64,000 nucleotides of DNA, taken from assembly GCA_025618425.1 (NCBI GenBank), contig CM046844.1:15626076-15690075 (forward strand). The letters run 5' to 3'. Position numbers and translations under genes: made by a program. Below the pieces are notes generated by a model, which ran no database searches, had not been told where the DNA came from, and saw nothing but the letters and a program-made list of their open reading frames with translations. Below are positions 1 through 12,242 of this stretch, in pieces. The DNA comes from Heliocidaris tuberculata (lineage: Eukaryota > Echinodermata > Echinoidea > Camarodonta > Echinometridae). How positions within the stretch are numbered: the stretch's first letter is position 1; each line of letters starts with the position of its first letter.

Positions 1-2414
1 TAAAAGGTTGTCGGGTATCAACTTGTTCGGAAGATCACCCTGCGCAACTTCCAGGTGGAATACCTCGGAAATATGCTGCTGAAAAAAAAATGGTGGCCAT
101 TTTGTTCAAATGGTTGCCATGTATTGCTAGCATTGACAATTTTTTATATAACTTTTTAATAAGACCTTCAAATACCATGTATAAGGCATCAATTGAAGAA
201 AATTAAATTCCCCACGATATGGTACCACATTCGATTGTCTTGGTGATTATTTACATAACGATTTCGTGCCATATGTGAATTTTTATCATTTTCCCCCAAA
301 ATATGAATTGCACCAAAATACATTTTCCTCCGTATTTCTAATGCCTTTGTGACTAAAGACTTTAAACTTCCTTAAAAACTGCCCAGACATATGGTCAATA
401 CCCTGTGATAATTACAAGTTTGCTGCTTTTCTGGCAAAGAAGTTACAGCGTTCTGAAGTTTACACTTTGATATTGGCTTAAAAGTGAAAACTTGGTTGCT
501 AAGGGCTGCCTTCTCCCTAGCAACGGTGTCATTGTGAGGTGTAGAATCAAAATATTTCACTTTTAATTGCTATCGGCGTGCAGATTAATATTTTTAAACC
601 CAGTGTGATGTCAGATAATGCAGTCTTATCACATTTTATTGATAAAAACTCTTCATTATTGCTGTGATCATGATGATGTACATGTGCCTAATTAGCAACG
701 GTTGATATTACAGAAACCAATACAGACTATTGGTCCAATGATAATAATATGAGACTTGGTTTCAAGTTATAGTCATGACTAATGATTTACACTCAACTTC
801 AGAACTTGCACCCCACACCCCTCCTTTGCCATGTCCATGCCCCCTATCGTAACGAGCCCCCGCCCCCCCCCCCCCCCCCCCATTGCTATATAATATCAAC
901 GTCAATTTGCCTGGTAATCGATGAGAAGCATCCAGAAACTATTTAAAGAATACCCAGGATACATAAAATGGTGTCAAGTTATAGTCATAATAGCACTCCA
1001 ACATCTGAAGATACTGGATAGTGGGGTTTAGAACAAATCCCCCCCCCCCCCCCCCCCGAGGCATACTGATATCCAAGGGACAATGGAGTGGCCTGGGAGC
1101 ACTTTAAGATGCGAAAAAACGCAAAAGAGAGAAAGCGAAAGGGGAGAAAATGAGGAAAAACCATGGTCCGTAAAGGTAATATTGGTAGAGTGAATAAGAA
1201 TAGTGTTTTTGAATGGCTTAAAATGCAAAAACTTTCTAAAGCTCTCGCAAATGTTGTAATTTTATAGGAAATAGTGAATAATTAGTGTTCTAAGGGAGTT
1301 CAAAATTCAAAACTTTCTAACTGTGGTTGCTTTGCTCCCTTGCATATAAGTTATATCAGGATTTTGTTAAATGTTTTGCCCCCAATATATGAGAGAGTAC
1401 ATAAACAGCATTTTGAAAGGTTCAACATTCAAAAGAAATCCTAACTTTAGTTTACTTTGCTAAATTCCAGGATTTTCTCTAATTTTAATAGGAAGCAGTG
1501 AATAGAATAGAGTTTTTAAATTACAAATGTGAAAGAATCTCTAATGTTCGGTTTCTTTTCTGCCATGTTAGATTAAGCTCAATCCAATTCTACTTAAGAA
1601 ATTTATTTGGGTTAATTTTAGCAGGAGTGGCAGCAGGATGGGTAGGAAATTTGTGAAAAGTTTCCTCCTTAACCACACTACTGATTTTTTAAAAATATTC
1701 TTTACTTTTTGTCGGCACATCTACTGACCTTTATTATTCTGGCTTGTTTGAAAATCAAAATTTCAGCAAATGTGGTTGCACATCCCCCCCCCCCCCCCCC
1801 CCCTCCGCATTTAGAATGGTCTTGGATGCCCCTGCCCAAAACCGTCCAGTATCTACACGTCTGGGAGTTTAAATCTGTTGTATCTTTTGTTGTTGTTGTT
1901 GCTGTTGTTTTGGGGGATACAAAACGTTGCTTGAGAGGGGAGGAGAACTTGTGGACAAATAGGGTAGGATATAAGCAAACATGTTCCCTTATAACCAAAA
2001 TTATGTATATAGACTCTTAAGTCGTACTTCAACTACATGTTTTTCTTTTTATTTTCCTTTTTATATTTTCTTTCTTCTTTTGATTGGGAATGGGGGAGGG
2101 GGTAAGCATGGACTTGTAATTATTTATGTACAATATGCTCCATGAACATCTTTGTTTTATGTTATAGAAGTGCTTTGTTAGTTTTGTTTTTGAATAGTAT
2201 AGAGGCATATAACATTATCTGAGCAGCAGCAAACCGATTTAACTGGCATATTCAGGACTCTCTTGTGGGGACTGCTGGCTTGTCCAGCTGTCAACAATTA
2301 TCTGGTGATGCCTGAAGTGGCTATTGTTTGCAATTGCATATACAAAAAAAGGGGTGCGGGAATAGGCCTACCTAATTTGTACCAAGTTTCTACATGCTTT
2401 GGAGTTTAAATAAT

Positions 2415-2624
2415 ACTCTCTAAAAACTTAAGTGTTAAATCACCATTTAAAAGGCCCGAGGAGTGACAAGTTTTTCAAAATGGAAAATCAACTCTTTTAA
2501 ACTGCTGGATTCAGCCTTTATAGTGTTGTATCCAGCATGTTAAAAGTGTTAATCTATAATTTTGAAAAAGTTGCACTCCTCGGCCCTTTTAAATGGTGAT
2601 TTAACACTTTAGTTTTTAGAGTGT
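2415..2624. mobile_element. MITE nested in the fold-back core
   Basis: The left end (ACTCTCTAAAAACTTAAGTG) returns inverted at the right end, ending GTTTTTAGAGTGT. Pairing includes the CACCATTTAAAAGGCC / GGCCCTTTTAAATGGTG block. It is short and non-coding. Superfamily not determined. Confidence 0.75.
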
Positions 2625-2635
2625 ATCTATCTCCA

Positions 2636-2768
2636 GGGCCCCGTCTTATAAAGAGTTGCGATTGATTCGAATCGATCGCAACTTAAAATTAATCGCAACT
2701 AGGATTTGCGATTGATTTCAAGTTGCGATCGATTCGAATCAATCGCAACTCTTTATAAGACGGGGCCC
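2636..2768. mobile_element. MITE, GGGCCCCGTCTTATAAAGAG family
   Basis: An almost perfect hairpin: GGGCCCCGTCTTATAAAGAG at the left pairs with CTCTTTATAAGACGGGGCCC at the right. The inner arms carry the TTGCGATTGATTCGAATC sequence. A more diverged copy lies at 16553-16665, and 57836-57993 has a similar terminal block. It lies ~12 bp after the preceding MITE. Confidence 0.85.
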
Positions 2769-4245
2769 AGATCTCATTTATTTCGCTCATTACCTAAGTT
2801 GGTTTCTTCAACTAAACAATTCTTGCAGATATTGATAAAAGTTAAATTTAAGAGAAGGGGAAGGGGCAAGAAAGATAAAGCATTGACAGATTTTTCCTCC
2901 TTTACCATAAGATTTTGAATGAGTTGCCAAGACTCTTCGATCTATTGATCTATTTTCCATCAAAATATTGCTTTGCACTAAAATCTCTCGCTTTTAACGC
3001 CTGGGAAGGGGGGGGGGGGGTGAGAGTGGATAAAAATGTCATGGGGTGGGGGTGTGTGGTTTAAGTTCTAAACCCCGCTACCAATATCTTCAATCATGGA
3101 GTTATCATGACTATCACCTGAAACCATTGTATGTATCCTGGGTAGTCTTAAAGTGGTCATTGAATGCTTATCATCGGTTAACAGGCACATTCATATCATA
3201 GCAACAGGCCGGGGGGGGGGGGGTGTGCGCACAGACATGGCAAAGGAGGCGTGTGGGGTGCAAGTTTTGAACTTGAGTGTAAATCATGACTATCATTTGA
3301 AAATTGGATCAATAGTCTGTATTGGTTTCTGTAATAGGATCCGTCGCTATATAGGCACAAGTACATCATCATAATCATAGCAATAATAAAGAGTTATTTA
3401 TCAATAAAATATGATAAAATTGCATTATCTGACATCACACTGGGTTTTAAGATGTTCATCTGCACGCCGATAGCAATTAAAAGTGAAATATTTGATTCTA
3501 CACCTCACAATGTTACCGTTGCTAGGGAGAAGGCAGCCCTTAGCTACTAAGTTCTCACTCTTAAGCCAATATCAAAATGCAAAGCGGCTTTAGAACGCTG
3601 CAACTTCTTTGCCAGAAAAGCAGCGAACTTGTAATTTTTATAGGATATTGACCATATGTCTGGGCAGTTTTTAAGGAAGTTTAAAGTCTTTAGTCACAAA
3701 GGCATTAGAAATACGGAGGAAAATGTATTTTGGTGCAATTCATATTTTTGGGAAAATTATAAAAATTCACATATTTGACACGAAATTGTTAAGCAAATCA
3801 TCACCAAGACAATCGAATGTGGTACCATATTGTGGAGAATTTAATTTTCTTTAGTTTGATGCATCATAAATGGTATTTGAAGGTTTTATTAAAAGTTATA
3901 TTAAAAATTGTCAATGGTAATAATACATGGCTACCATTTTGAAAAAATGGCGGCCATTTTTTTTTCAGCTTCATATTTCCGAGGTAATCCACCTGGAAGT
4001 TATGCAGGGTGGTCTTCCGAACAAGCTGATACCCGACAACCTTTTATAACAGCCCGTGTCTCAAAAACCTGCTTTGCCCCCTAGGTATTGTGTAATATTT
4101 CTGCCACACATAATTTTGAGAAGGGAAATTTTACCAGAGTTCATAGCCATAGACTATACAGAGATGATTCTGAGGGTTGCCCCCAAACCCCTGATTACAG
4201 TCATGAACTCCTCACATCCTTTCAAAATCGTTCGTATGCCTAAAG

Positions 4246-4569
4246 GTATCATTGAAGGGGATGTCCGCCTCTTGAATGGTTCCACTACGAACGAAGGTCG
4301 GGTGGAGGTCTACCATGATGGAGAGTGGGGGACAGTCTGCGATGATGATTGGGATGACGATGACGCCGAAGTGATATGTCGGCAGTTAGGACACTTGCGA
4401 CATGGCTCTGAGGCGACGAATGGAAGTACATATGCCCAAGGAACTGGTCCAGTACACCTTAGTCATATCGGATGTTTGGGTAATGAAACGAAGCTAGAAA
4501 ACTGCATTAGTGGCGGATGGGGTAACGGCAGTTGTGATCATAACCAGGATGCCGGAGTTGTTTGCCCTG
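4246..4569 (+). CDS. SRCR exon 1 of gene A
   Basis: One 108-codon exon encodes a whole SRCR domain, a disulfide-bonded extracellular binding module. It opens EGDVRLLNGSTTNEGRVEVY, continues with EWGTVCDDDWDDDDAEVICRQLG, and closes GGWGNGSCDHNQDAGVVC. Six cysteines fit the group A pattern (C1 and C4 of group B absent). The acidic run DDDWDDDD could bind a divalent cation, as in other SRCR domains; this is inference. The acceptor (CCTAAAG) has a weak pyrimidine tract; the donor is GTAAGT. An open frame extends upstream to 4056 but has no signal-peptide character, and a better phase match is the splice site. The fold-back element ends ~200 bp upstream. Confidence 0.9.
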
Positions 4570-5336
4570 GTAAGTAGATTTGCTCATTTTTGGCGCCTTC
4601 TTTTTCTATACCTTTGACTATAGTTGATGACGTGCAAATGTTTGTCCAAGCATTTTATTGAGTTATGTACTCTCACAAGCTAATGCTTCTCCTACAGCAC
4701 ATCTGTTCGAGATGAAACTTGTACGTAATTTGCATTAGAAAATAATCGGTATAATTGATACAAAGTAATTTTAATAAAAAACTATATATCACCACAATCA
4801 ATAACAATTTTTCAATGCACAGTGTTGGCCAAAATGAAGGGGTCATTCTGTTCTTCTGTTTTTATGAGGGTAGCACTCAAGCACTAAGATATTTTTCTCA
4901 CAGGCGCGCATATTTAGAAGAAACTATATGTTCATATGTGTCAGTGTTGCTATAAAGGATTTATCTGCCATCGATTTATTTCTCGTGCTATCGCGGAGTC
5001 ACTCAATCGTGAATATCTTACAGATGAAATTATTCCTGAACTTTTTTCTTTCTTAAAAGAAGAAGAAGAAGAAGGAAAAAAAAAAACACATGGGAATTCC
5101 CAAAGGGGAGCAGCGTAATTTAGAGCAGTAGATATTTTTTCGGCAGCAAAGATAATCCAAACATTTTGTACCATATTTTCATAACTAATTAAAGAAAGTT
5201 GATCCATTTGCTCTGAGACCATTAAGAATTACCAAGAAAATACATTTTCAAGAAATCCAGTAGCTTGATAAAATTGTTTCATCATTTCAACATTTATGGG
5301 TTACACATCTTTTGCCTGTCTCATTCATATTCAAAG
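4570..5336 (+). other. Intron after SRCR exon 1
   Basis: AT-rich, no coding signal and no RNA gene recognised. It contains a short A/GAA-rich stretch near 5055-5090. It starts GTAAGT and ends TTCAAAG. Confidence 0.6.
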
Positions 5337-5660
5337 CTTCTGTCGAAGGAGATGTCCGTCTTGTTGGTGGTTCCACCTCGAACAAAGGTCGGGTGGAGTA
5401 CTTACACGATGGTCAGTGGGGGACTGTATGTGACATTGGCTGGAGTGCTGTAGACGCTAGAGTTGTGTGTCTCCAGCTAGGGTATAAGCCATTTAGTGGA
5501 GTTGCAAAGAGACGTGCAGTATATGGAGAAGGATCAGGCCCAATACATCTGATAAATGTCGCGTGCTCTGGCAACGAAGTCAGGTTAGAAACCTGCAGCA
5601 ATATCGAAACAGACATTGAGGACTGTGACCATAGCGGAGATGCTGGGGTTGAGTGCATAT
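5337..5660 (+). CDS. SRCR exon 2 of gene A
   Basis: A 108-codon phase 1-1 exon encoding an extracellular SRCR domain. Recognisable blocks are EGDVRLVGGSTSNKGRVEYL, QWGTVCDIGWSAVDARVVC, the GSGPIHLINVACSG strand and DCDHSGDAGVEC. Six cysteines (group A pattern). The usual GWG tryptophan loop before the fifth cysteine is replaced by SNIETDIED, so the binding face may differ from its neighbours. Acceptor TTCAAAG, donor GTAAGT. Spacing to exon 3 is ~830 bp. Confidence 0.9.
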
Positions 5661-6492
5661 GTAAGTCAAAGGTGATCGTTTGTAACATTCGACTATTGGA
5701 TGAAACTGTTTCAGACTTTAAAGCCTGGCTCATAAGAGGGGTTATTTTACAAGCGTTGATTACACCAATTATAGTTAAATTCAGTAATATTCATGCCTCA
5801 GTATAAGCAGTGAACAATGTACAGATTGGTAGAGACGAATGCGACTGAAGTCGTCACATAGATGTTCTGTATGCCCTCGAATGCACTCATTTATTTCTGT
5901 AGATTATTGGTCGGTCCTATTTTGAACAAATCTAAAATTCTAAAATAAATTTTGAATAGTTCTAAATATATATGTCAAGTTGTTTTGTTATAGTGCGTCC
6001 ATTAATAGTATAATAGTATAATATTATACGCCTGTCGCCAAAGTTATGATTATGCACAACTATCATAACTTTGGCAACATACCTCCATATGAATTAACTT
6101 AGCGACAGACGTTCAAATACAGGCTGAGCTACATGTCAGTAAATAATAACACGTATAAAGTGTCATTGTGAGCGACAAATTTTCTCGTTATTCTCTTTGT
6201 TTGTTTCTTTGCTTTTTGATTTTGGGGTGAGCCCACTCCAATATAATTTGAATATCACGAATGGTATTGTATTTTTCTTCGATATCAAACCTACAGTGCG
6301 ATTCCGTCTTTATCAAAATATGTTTTAACCATTCGAGGCCAAAAATAGAAATAGATAAGAAATAATGAATAAATAAATTCCGTGAAATGTCATCGTATGT
6401 CCATGCTTTTAATATTGTGTTGTTGTTTTTTTTTTGTTTTTTGTTGTTTTGTTTTGGGGTTTTTTTTGTTTTGTTTTGTTTTGTTTTCAAAG
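5661..6492 (+). other. Intron after SRCR exon 2
   Basis: No gene recognised. A short hairpin (GCCAAAGTTATGAT / ATCATAACTTTGGC) lies at about 6039-6075, inside a region flanked by CGACAG-like sequence, and may be a tiny MITE. The 3' end is a strongly G/T-rich tract (TTTTGTTTTG repeats, 6420-6490) serving as the pyrimidine-rich region of the acceptor. Confidence 0.55.
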
Positions 6493-6816
6493 TGCCCGAT
6501 GAAGGAGATGTCCGCGTGCAAGGTGGTGAATTCATGAACAGAGGGCGGGTAGAGATCTACCACGCTGGCCGATGGGGTAGCGTCTGCGCCTCCAACTGGA
6601 GTGACTCCGATGCCTGGGTTGTTTGTCAACAGCTGGGATTCAAGCCGTATAGTGGATATGCTATCAGCAGTGCTACATACGGACGGGGATTCGACCCGAT
6701 ACACCTTGATAATGTCGGGTGTGGGGGCCGTGAATCCAGGTTGGATGCCTGCAACAGCGACGGATGGGGTAACTATAGCTGTGGGGATACAGGATATGCT
6801 GCAGTCCAATGCACTG
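6493..6816 (+). CDS. SRCR exon 3 of gene A
   Basis: A 108-codon phase 1-1 exon for one SRCR domain. It shows GDVRVQGGEFMNRGRVEIYH, RWGSVCASNWSDSDAWVVCQ, LDNVGCGGRESRLDAC and DGWGNYSC. Six cysteines are kept. Two usual features are altered: the CDD acidic pair after the first cysteine is CAS, and the CDHSEDAG motif reads CGDTGYAA. Both positions contribute to cation binding in other SRCR domains, so this copy may not bind metal (inference). The donor is GTAGGT rather than GTAAGT. Confidence 0.9.
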
Positions 6817-7501
6817 GTAGGTTGGAAACAATAAAACCATTACATTTATTGAAATAAAAACTGTTTGAATCCACCATTCCCAAAGGAAAAATTGATAATC
6901 AAAATTTGACCAAGCATGAGAGAGGATTTGATTCAATTTCATTACCCGTGAATTGTGTGAACTATCTGCACGCTGTCGTTGGTATTGTAAACCCGACGCT
7001 CGGTCTATTAAAGGTCATGTTTAAAAAAAGGAAAGCTTATACCTCGGTCTGAAGTCCTGTTTTCAGTCTCAACTATAGACCCAGGGTCCGCAGAATACTT
7101 GCCTTTGAGTTCACAGCCTCCTTAGCTTATACAGGACTAAGAGTTTTCCCCTGCAATTGTACTTATGTTTCTCTGAACATATTTGAATACGGAGTGAAAA
7201 ATGTGAGTATGACTCGATAAAAAAGGTTATTTGAATCAACTCCCATCTCCCTGTTTGAACTGGAACTGGAAAAAAAAAGAGAAATCATAATTAGTGACAC
7301 TTTGTTGAACACTGCGGCCTCGGGGCAAATTACCAAGAGTATACACTTGGAAAAAGATGTCACAGTGTTGACAAAGTGAACGTACTGTATTTATTGTTAT
7401 TCCACTCCTTTTTTCCACCATGTGAGATAACTTTTATTCTGATACCGTAACGGTTGTTTCCTCTGACCATTGGGATTGTGTTTATCTAATGTTTCTGAAA
7501 G
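6817..7501 (+). other. Intron after SRCR exon 3
   Basis: Nothing recognisable: no repeat structure, RNA gene or coding signal seen. Confidence 0.5.
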
Positions 7502-7825
7502 ATCCTCAAGAAGGGGATATCCGCCTGGCAAATGGTCCCGTCCCGAACGAGGGTCGGGTGGAGATCTACCATGCTGGCGAATGGGGCACGGTCTGTGACG
7601 ACGCTTGGGGTGACATAGATGCTCAGGTAGTTTGCCGACAGCTGGGATACCAAACAAGCAACGCAGAGGCTGTGCTCACGGCTACATACGGGCGAGGATC
7701 AGGTCCAATATATCTTGACAATGTCAGGTGTACTGGTGATGAGGAGAGATTAGAATACTGCATCGATAATGGATGGGGCAATCATAACTGTGACCACAGC
7801 GAAGATGCTAGTGTTATCTGCACCG
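7502..7825 (+). CDS. SRCR exon 4 of gene A
   Basis: A 108-codon phase 1-1 exon. It carries a canonical SRCR domain: EGDIRLANGPVPNEGRVEIY, EWGTVCDDAWGDIDAQVVCR, GRGSGPIYLDNVRCTG, and DNGWGNHNCDHSEDASVIC. All six group A cysteines and the acidic CDD and DHSED positions are intact, so this is one of the best-preserved domains here. The upstream splice acceptor is TTTCTGAAAG and the donor GTAAGT. The inverted-arm unit (8001-16237) starts only ~175 bp after this exon. Confidence 0.92.
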
Positions 7826-8000
7826 GTAAGTTGAAAGTGTCATTTTGTTTTGCTTTTATTTTCTATCACGCGCATGTTGAAATGTACATATTATTAAAAT
7901 ATGTACTTCAATTTAAATTATATCATTACTAATTACTATTTACAACTAAGTGACTCAATGCGTTTAAATTATAGCTTGACCTATAGCTGACATACATGGT

Positions 8001-8101
8001 GTGACAAGGGCGGATCCAGGTTTTAAAAAAAGGGGGGTCCAAAGGGTGAGAAGTTATCATTCTGGCAAACGCAAGCGCCGAAGGCGCTAAGCGCCTCTAT
8101 A

Positions 8102-8148
<47 letters not shown>

Positions 8149-9487
8149 CCTGTTTGACTATTTTAATGTTGAAATATAGTTGGGCGCGCGGAGCGCGCCA
8201 CAAAAAATTTATAATACGAGCCTGAAAATGTCTTAGTTTGTACTGAAATTACATTTAATCTATTAATATTGCATGGAATTATTGTTTATTTGAGATGGAA
8301 AATACATATATAATGATTGCAAATTACCATCTTTTATCAAAAAGTGCGGGTATATTTGTACAGGCCAACCCCCCCCCCCCGTACATCAGAACTGGGAGGG
8401 GGGTTAATGCATTCTAATGGTTCTTCAATGTTTAAGTACTATGTTGATAACCTAGGAATTGGGTGTGCGCATGCTGTACAAACACACTTAGTAAATTTTA
8501 GTGATACATGTACACATTTTACAGCAATGAAGAATTATTCACTAAATATCATCTATATTATCTCCTCCCATCCCTGAGATAACAATTCGCAAGTGTTTAC
8601 ATCATCACGAGTTATAAATCACAAATCAAAAAGAACACAAAAAGGGAAAGTTCCTTAGATTCAGGAGTTCACAATCAAGGCCGATCAACAACAGTAGCAA
8701 TACCAGTTTTGCTGAAAATTCACAGGATTTAACAATCAACCACAGCATCTACTCATTAGGCAAAATAAATAAGTTTTGTATCACAAAACTAGTCATGGTG
8801 CAATGTATCAGATTCAAGCGTTCCCAATCAACAACAAGAAAAAATATATCAAAAGTCCTCGGAGAAAACAAACCTCCTCCCCCCCCCCCCCCCGAGCACC
8901 TGTCATTACCTTTGAATTTCGTGACTTTGACCTTTTTGTTGACTCTGACAGACCTTTGACCTTTTGTGTGACTTTAAGTCTTGACCTTCACAACTTTAAC
9001 CTTTATATGGACACATGAAGTTCACTTCTTGCGATGTACAACCATAGGGTAGGTGTAGGGAATACCAGACCCTTAAGCACGTTTGCATAATTTGCATAAA
9101 CATGAACACAGACACACACTAGTAAGGTTTACCAATGCTTTCAGCAACTCTTTTTATTTCTCAGGGTACCGAAATAATGACAAAAATTTGTTTACCTAAT
9201 GAAATAATCTCCTTAATGACGTCATAGGTAAATGGTCCATTATTCCCTACCCATGAATAATACGAGACCGCTACATTTTCAACCGAAATCTCAAATATTT
9301 GTTGAGGAAAATTATATTTTGTTGGAAATGTAAATACCAATAAAGAATTGTTTTTTGGGGGAGTATGTTTTGGTTTTATCAAAATCTGTTGCAATTTTAA
9401 CCAAAAATTTTATAGCATTTATCATCGGATAAATTTAATTACCATTTAAACGGCATTCAACATGTCCAATGTGCCGTTACTTTTGCC
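8001..9487 (+). repeat. Left arm of the 8.2-kb unit
   Basis: Pairs inverted with 14556-16237. Includes an (AT)n run at ~8102-8146, a poly-C tract near 8369, a second near 8880, and the terminal GCCGTTACTTTTGCC block. Confidence 0.85.
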
Positions 9488-10880
9488 TCCGGCAACTTTA
9501 GATTTTGTTGTTGATGATTTTACATCAATACTGAACAATTGACAATGATAATTTTAAAGATTACAGAGAGTTGTAAAATGACATTGAAATACGTCTTAAA
9601 AAGAAAGATGTAAAATGACGTTAAAACAACTTAACACATCCAACCAAACTCTAGTAATCTCATAATGCAGTGCAAAAAGGTGAAAATTTTCTTCATGCAG
9701 GTTTGAATTTGTTGAAATTTACTGTTGTTTAATGTTTAATTTGATTAGATGAAATAACAGGATGCATGTAATTTCATGATGAGTCAAAAATTTCCATTTC
9801 ATGACCTTAAGGCTTTTAAAATTTCAGATCTAAATTCAGCGTGTACCAACAAATATTGCTTAATTGCCTGGATATTTCTTTATCGCCAATATTCTGAATA
9901 TTATTTGATATTTTCTTTCAGTTTCATAAACATAAAAAACCCCTAGCAGCAAGCTTACACAAATTATCAATACACAGTGCACACATTAATTATGCATAAC
10001 ATTAGTCGCCATATTGGTGGTCTTGTAGTACCTACACAAATTGATTGGATGTCCTCATTGAGGTTCACTCTACGCACTCTACACTGTGTACAATGGTCAA
10101 TTGACCAGTACAATAGTTCACCAACTTCATAATAATGTTATTAATACCATTTTTATAGCACACCTCTTTATAAGTTTAACACACTACTACGTTCCTTGAA
10201 AAACCAGTATTTATATCTACCGAAATTTTGAGCACGACAAACTCTTATCTTAGGAGATTGGTGAATATGGACTTGTTGATGAAAAGTTTACTGACAAAGT
10301 AAGCAGAAATGGTAACAGTGTACCTATATGACGCTAGAGCAATATTTTATTCCAAAGCCAGGGCAGACAGGACAGTTTTCTTCTGGAAAAAAAAAACCAA
10401 AAAAAAAACCGGCGCCAAAAAGGGGGGGGGGGGGTCCGGACCCCCGCGACCCCCCCCCCCCCCTCTGGATCCGCCTATGTGTGACCTTTCTTGTCATTCA
10501 CCTTGACATTCAACTCCCATAATCAAAGCCTGAATCTTCTTATTTCAGTTAACTAATTATGTCAAAGCCAATGTCGTAAATGAATCTCTTATACATGATA
10601 ATATCAATATTCCACCATCGTCAAAAGTCATAGTATACATAAATAAGTTGATATAGACTTGACCTCATTTATGGCTATAAATGTAATGTACTATGTGTGT
10701 ATGTATACATAACATACATCGAAATTTACAATGTTATGTAATCTACATGTACAATTGCTGAATCAAGAGCCAAAATAAACTAACAAATTTGCACTTCTAA
10801 CATAAAATATTTCATGAAATATAGAATTTATATGATAAACTAACCTCTTTGCCTCCTTTATGCACTAATATGAAAAACCA

Positions 10881-11213
10881 GGGGGGGGGGGGGTGTTTCA
10901 TAAAGCTGTTCGTAAAGTTACGCATGACTTTACGAACGACTTGAATATGAAGTGCCAGATAGGATGCCCAAAGTTTTTCATGATGTTTTAATAAAGTGTG
11001 ACTGTATTTCCAATAACCTCAATTAAATTATGGCAAAAATTATATTTTGCATTAAAAATGTTTGTCATAACAGGAATGTTAATCTACATCTACACAGTTC
11101 ACCTTTAGTTGATGCAGTTAAAATTATTGAGCATAACATTTGGCTTGTCATATTCAAGTCGTTCGTAAAGTCATACGTAACTTTACGAACAGCTTTATGA
11201 AACACCCCCCCCC
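10881..11213. mobile_element. Hairpin MITE, TGTTTCATAAAGCTGTTCG ends
   Basis: A poly-G tract followed by TGTTTCATAAAGCTGTTCGT at the left is mirrored by ACGAACAGCTTTATGAAACA plus poly-C at the right. The arms are ~70 bp, with a GTAAAGTTACGCATGACTTTACG inner repeat. The ~180-bp middle is AT-rich and non-coding. Confidence 0.8.
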
Positions 11214-11921
11214 GCCCGATCACATATACGTATATACTGTACATGCAAACAATCAATTAGTCAAAAGTGCAGAAGCATTTATGTGATAAAACTAGGAATA
11301 CAATCTTTATCACATCTTGAAGGAAATATCAAAAATAATGTGCTAAATCACCAATATATCATATTATCAATATCAAAGGAGAAAAAATAACATTTTTCAA
11401 TCAAATTTCACTACATTATTGCTACTGCGATTTGTTTCCAAATCGCGGTCGATCGTATAGTGTGAGATGGGCTTTAGGCATGATTATGGATGTTCTAATA
11501 ACCCAAGTGATGGCAAAACCCCTTTTTTTTTCGCAATCCCCCATCCGGAAAAGGAAAGAGAGAGGTGTCATACCCACCAGCAACTACTCTGATACATGTA
11601 GGCTCGACATCCCAAGCTAACCCACAGCGAGGTTGCTACGTCACAGAAATTGCCGTGCTGTGAATTGTGGGAGAGAACCGGCTCGTTTGAAAACATGTGT
11701 CATTTTAATTTCAAAAGCCCATCAGGGAGATTTCCAATCATTTTTTTTCCCCTTGTAAGACTATTTGGACATCTCAAATATTTGTCTTTCATATGTAAAC
11801 AGTTAAAAAAAACGTTTGGGCTTACCTCCAATTTATTCGATTTTTATCATTATCATCTAAACCATTCACAGATATACTTCTCTCAAACGTATTTTTCAAA
11901 AAATAATTCTTTGATTTAAAG

Positions 11922-12242
11922 CTTCCGACGAAGGAGATGTGCGACTCGTGGATGGTCCGACAATGAACCAAGGTCGCGTAGAGATCTTCCACAATGACTT
12001 CTGGGGCGCAATCTGCGATCATGGTTTTGCTGATACAGAAGCATTGGTTGTTTGTCGACAGTTGGGATACAATAACAGTGGCGTAGCGATGGATGGGGAC
12101 GAATTTTACGGTTGGCGATCTGGCCTAGTACACTTTAACGATCTTTCTTGTAGAGGCACAGAAACCAGGTTAGATGAATGCAGCAGATCTAGCGACCTCG
12201 ACAGCTGTAGCATTTTCAACGATGCAGGAGTTCGTTGTATTA
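11922..12242 (+). CDS. SRCR exon 5 of gene A
   Basis: A 107-codon phase 1-1 exon for an extracellular SRCR domain. Visible blocks: EGDVRLVDGPTMNQGRVEIF, FWGAICDHGFADTEALVVCR, VHFNDLSCRGTETRLDEC and DAGVRC. Six cysteines. It is divergent: the GSGPI turn is WRSGLVHF, and the GWG loop is SRSSDLDS. The acceptor TTTGATTTAAAG and donor GTAAGT match the other exons. It lies inside the inverted-arm unit, as does exon 6. Confidence 0.9.

Larger units (their letters stand above)
1..4046. mobile_element. Long-inverted-repeat (fold-back) DNA element
   Basis: The first ~1.05 kb recurs in reverse complement at about 3010-4046. The ends read TAAAAGGTTGTCGGGTATC at position 1 and GATACCCGACAACCTTTTA at the right. 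The left tip is cut by the window edge, so the target duplication cannot be checked. The arms align through the window start, the GCACGCCGATAGCAATTAAA segment, the poly-C/poly-G tract near 860/3215 and a second tract near 1045/3015. The ~1.95-kb core has no transposase reading frame, so the element looks non-autonomous. Two smaller inverted-repeat elements are nested in the core. The right end lies only ~200 bp before the first SRCR exon. Confidence 0.85.
7826..11921 (+). other. Intron after SRCR exon 4
   Basis: Contains the left border and left arm of the 8.2-kb inverted-arm unit (8001-9487). It then holds ~2.4 kb of AT-rich sequence with a hairpin MITE (10881-11213) and a G/C-tract fragment ending CTCTGGATCCGCC near 10476, which resembles a hAT MITE end. 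No additional SRCR exon was found. Confidence 0.6.

Noticed and set aside
4056..4245. Open frame upstream of SRCR exon 1 starting MSQKPALPP
   Set aside because: No hydrophobic signal sequence, overlaps the border of the fold-back, and a phase 1 acceptor at 4245 matches all other SRCR exons.
9161..9394. 77-codon minus-strand frame in the left arm of the 8.2-kb unit as a transposase fragment
   Set aside because: No recognisable motif; the matching right-arm sequence differs by changes that do not look constrained.
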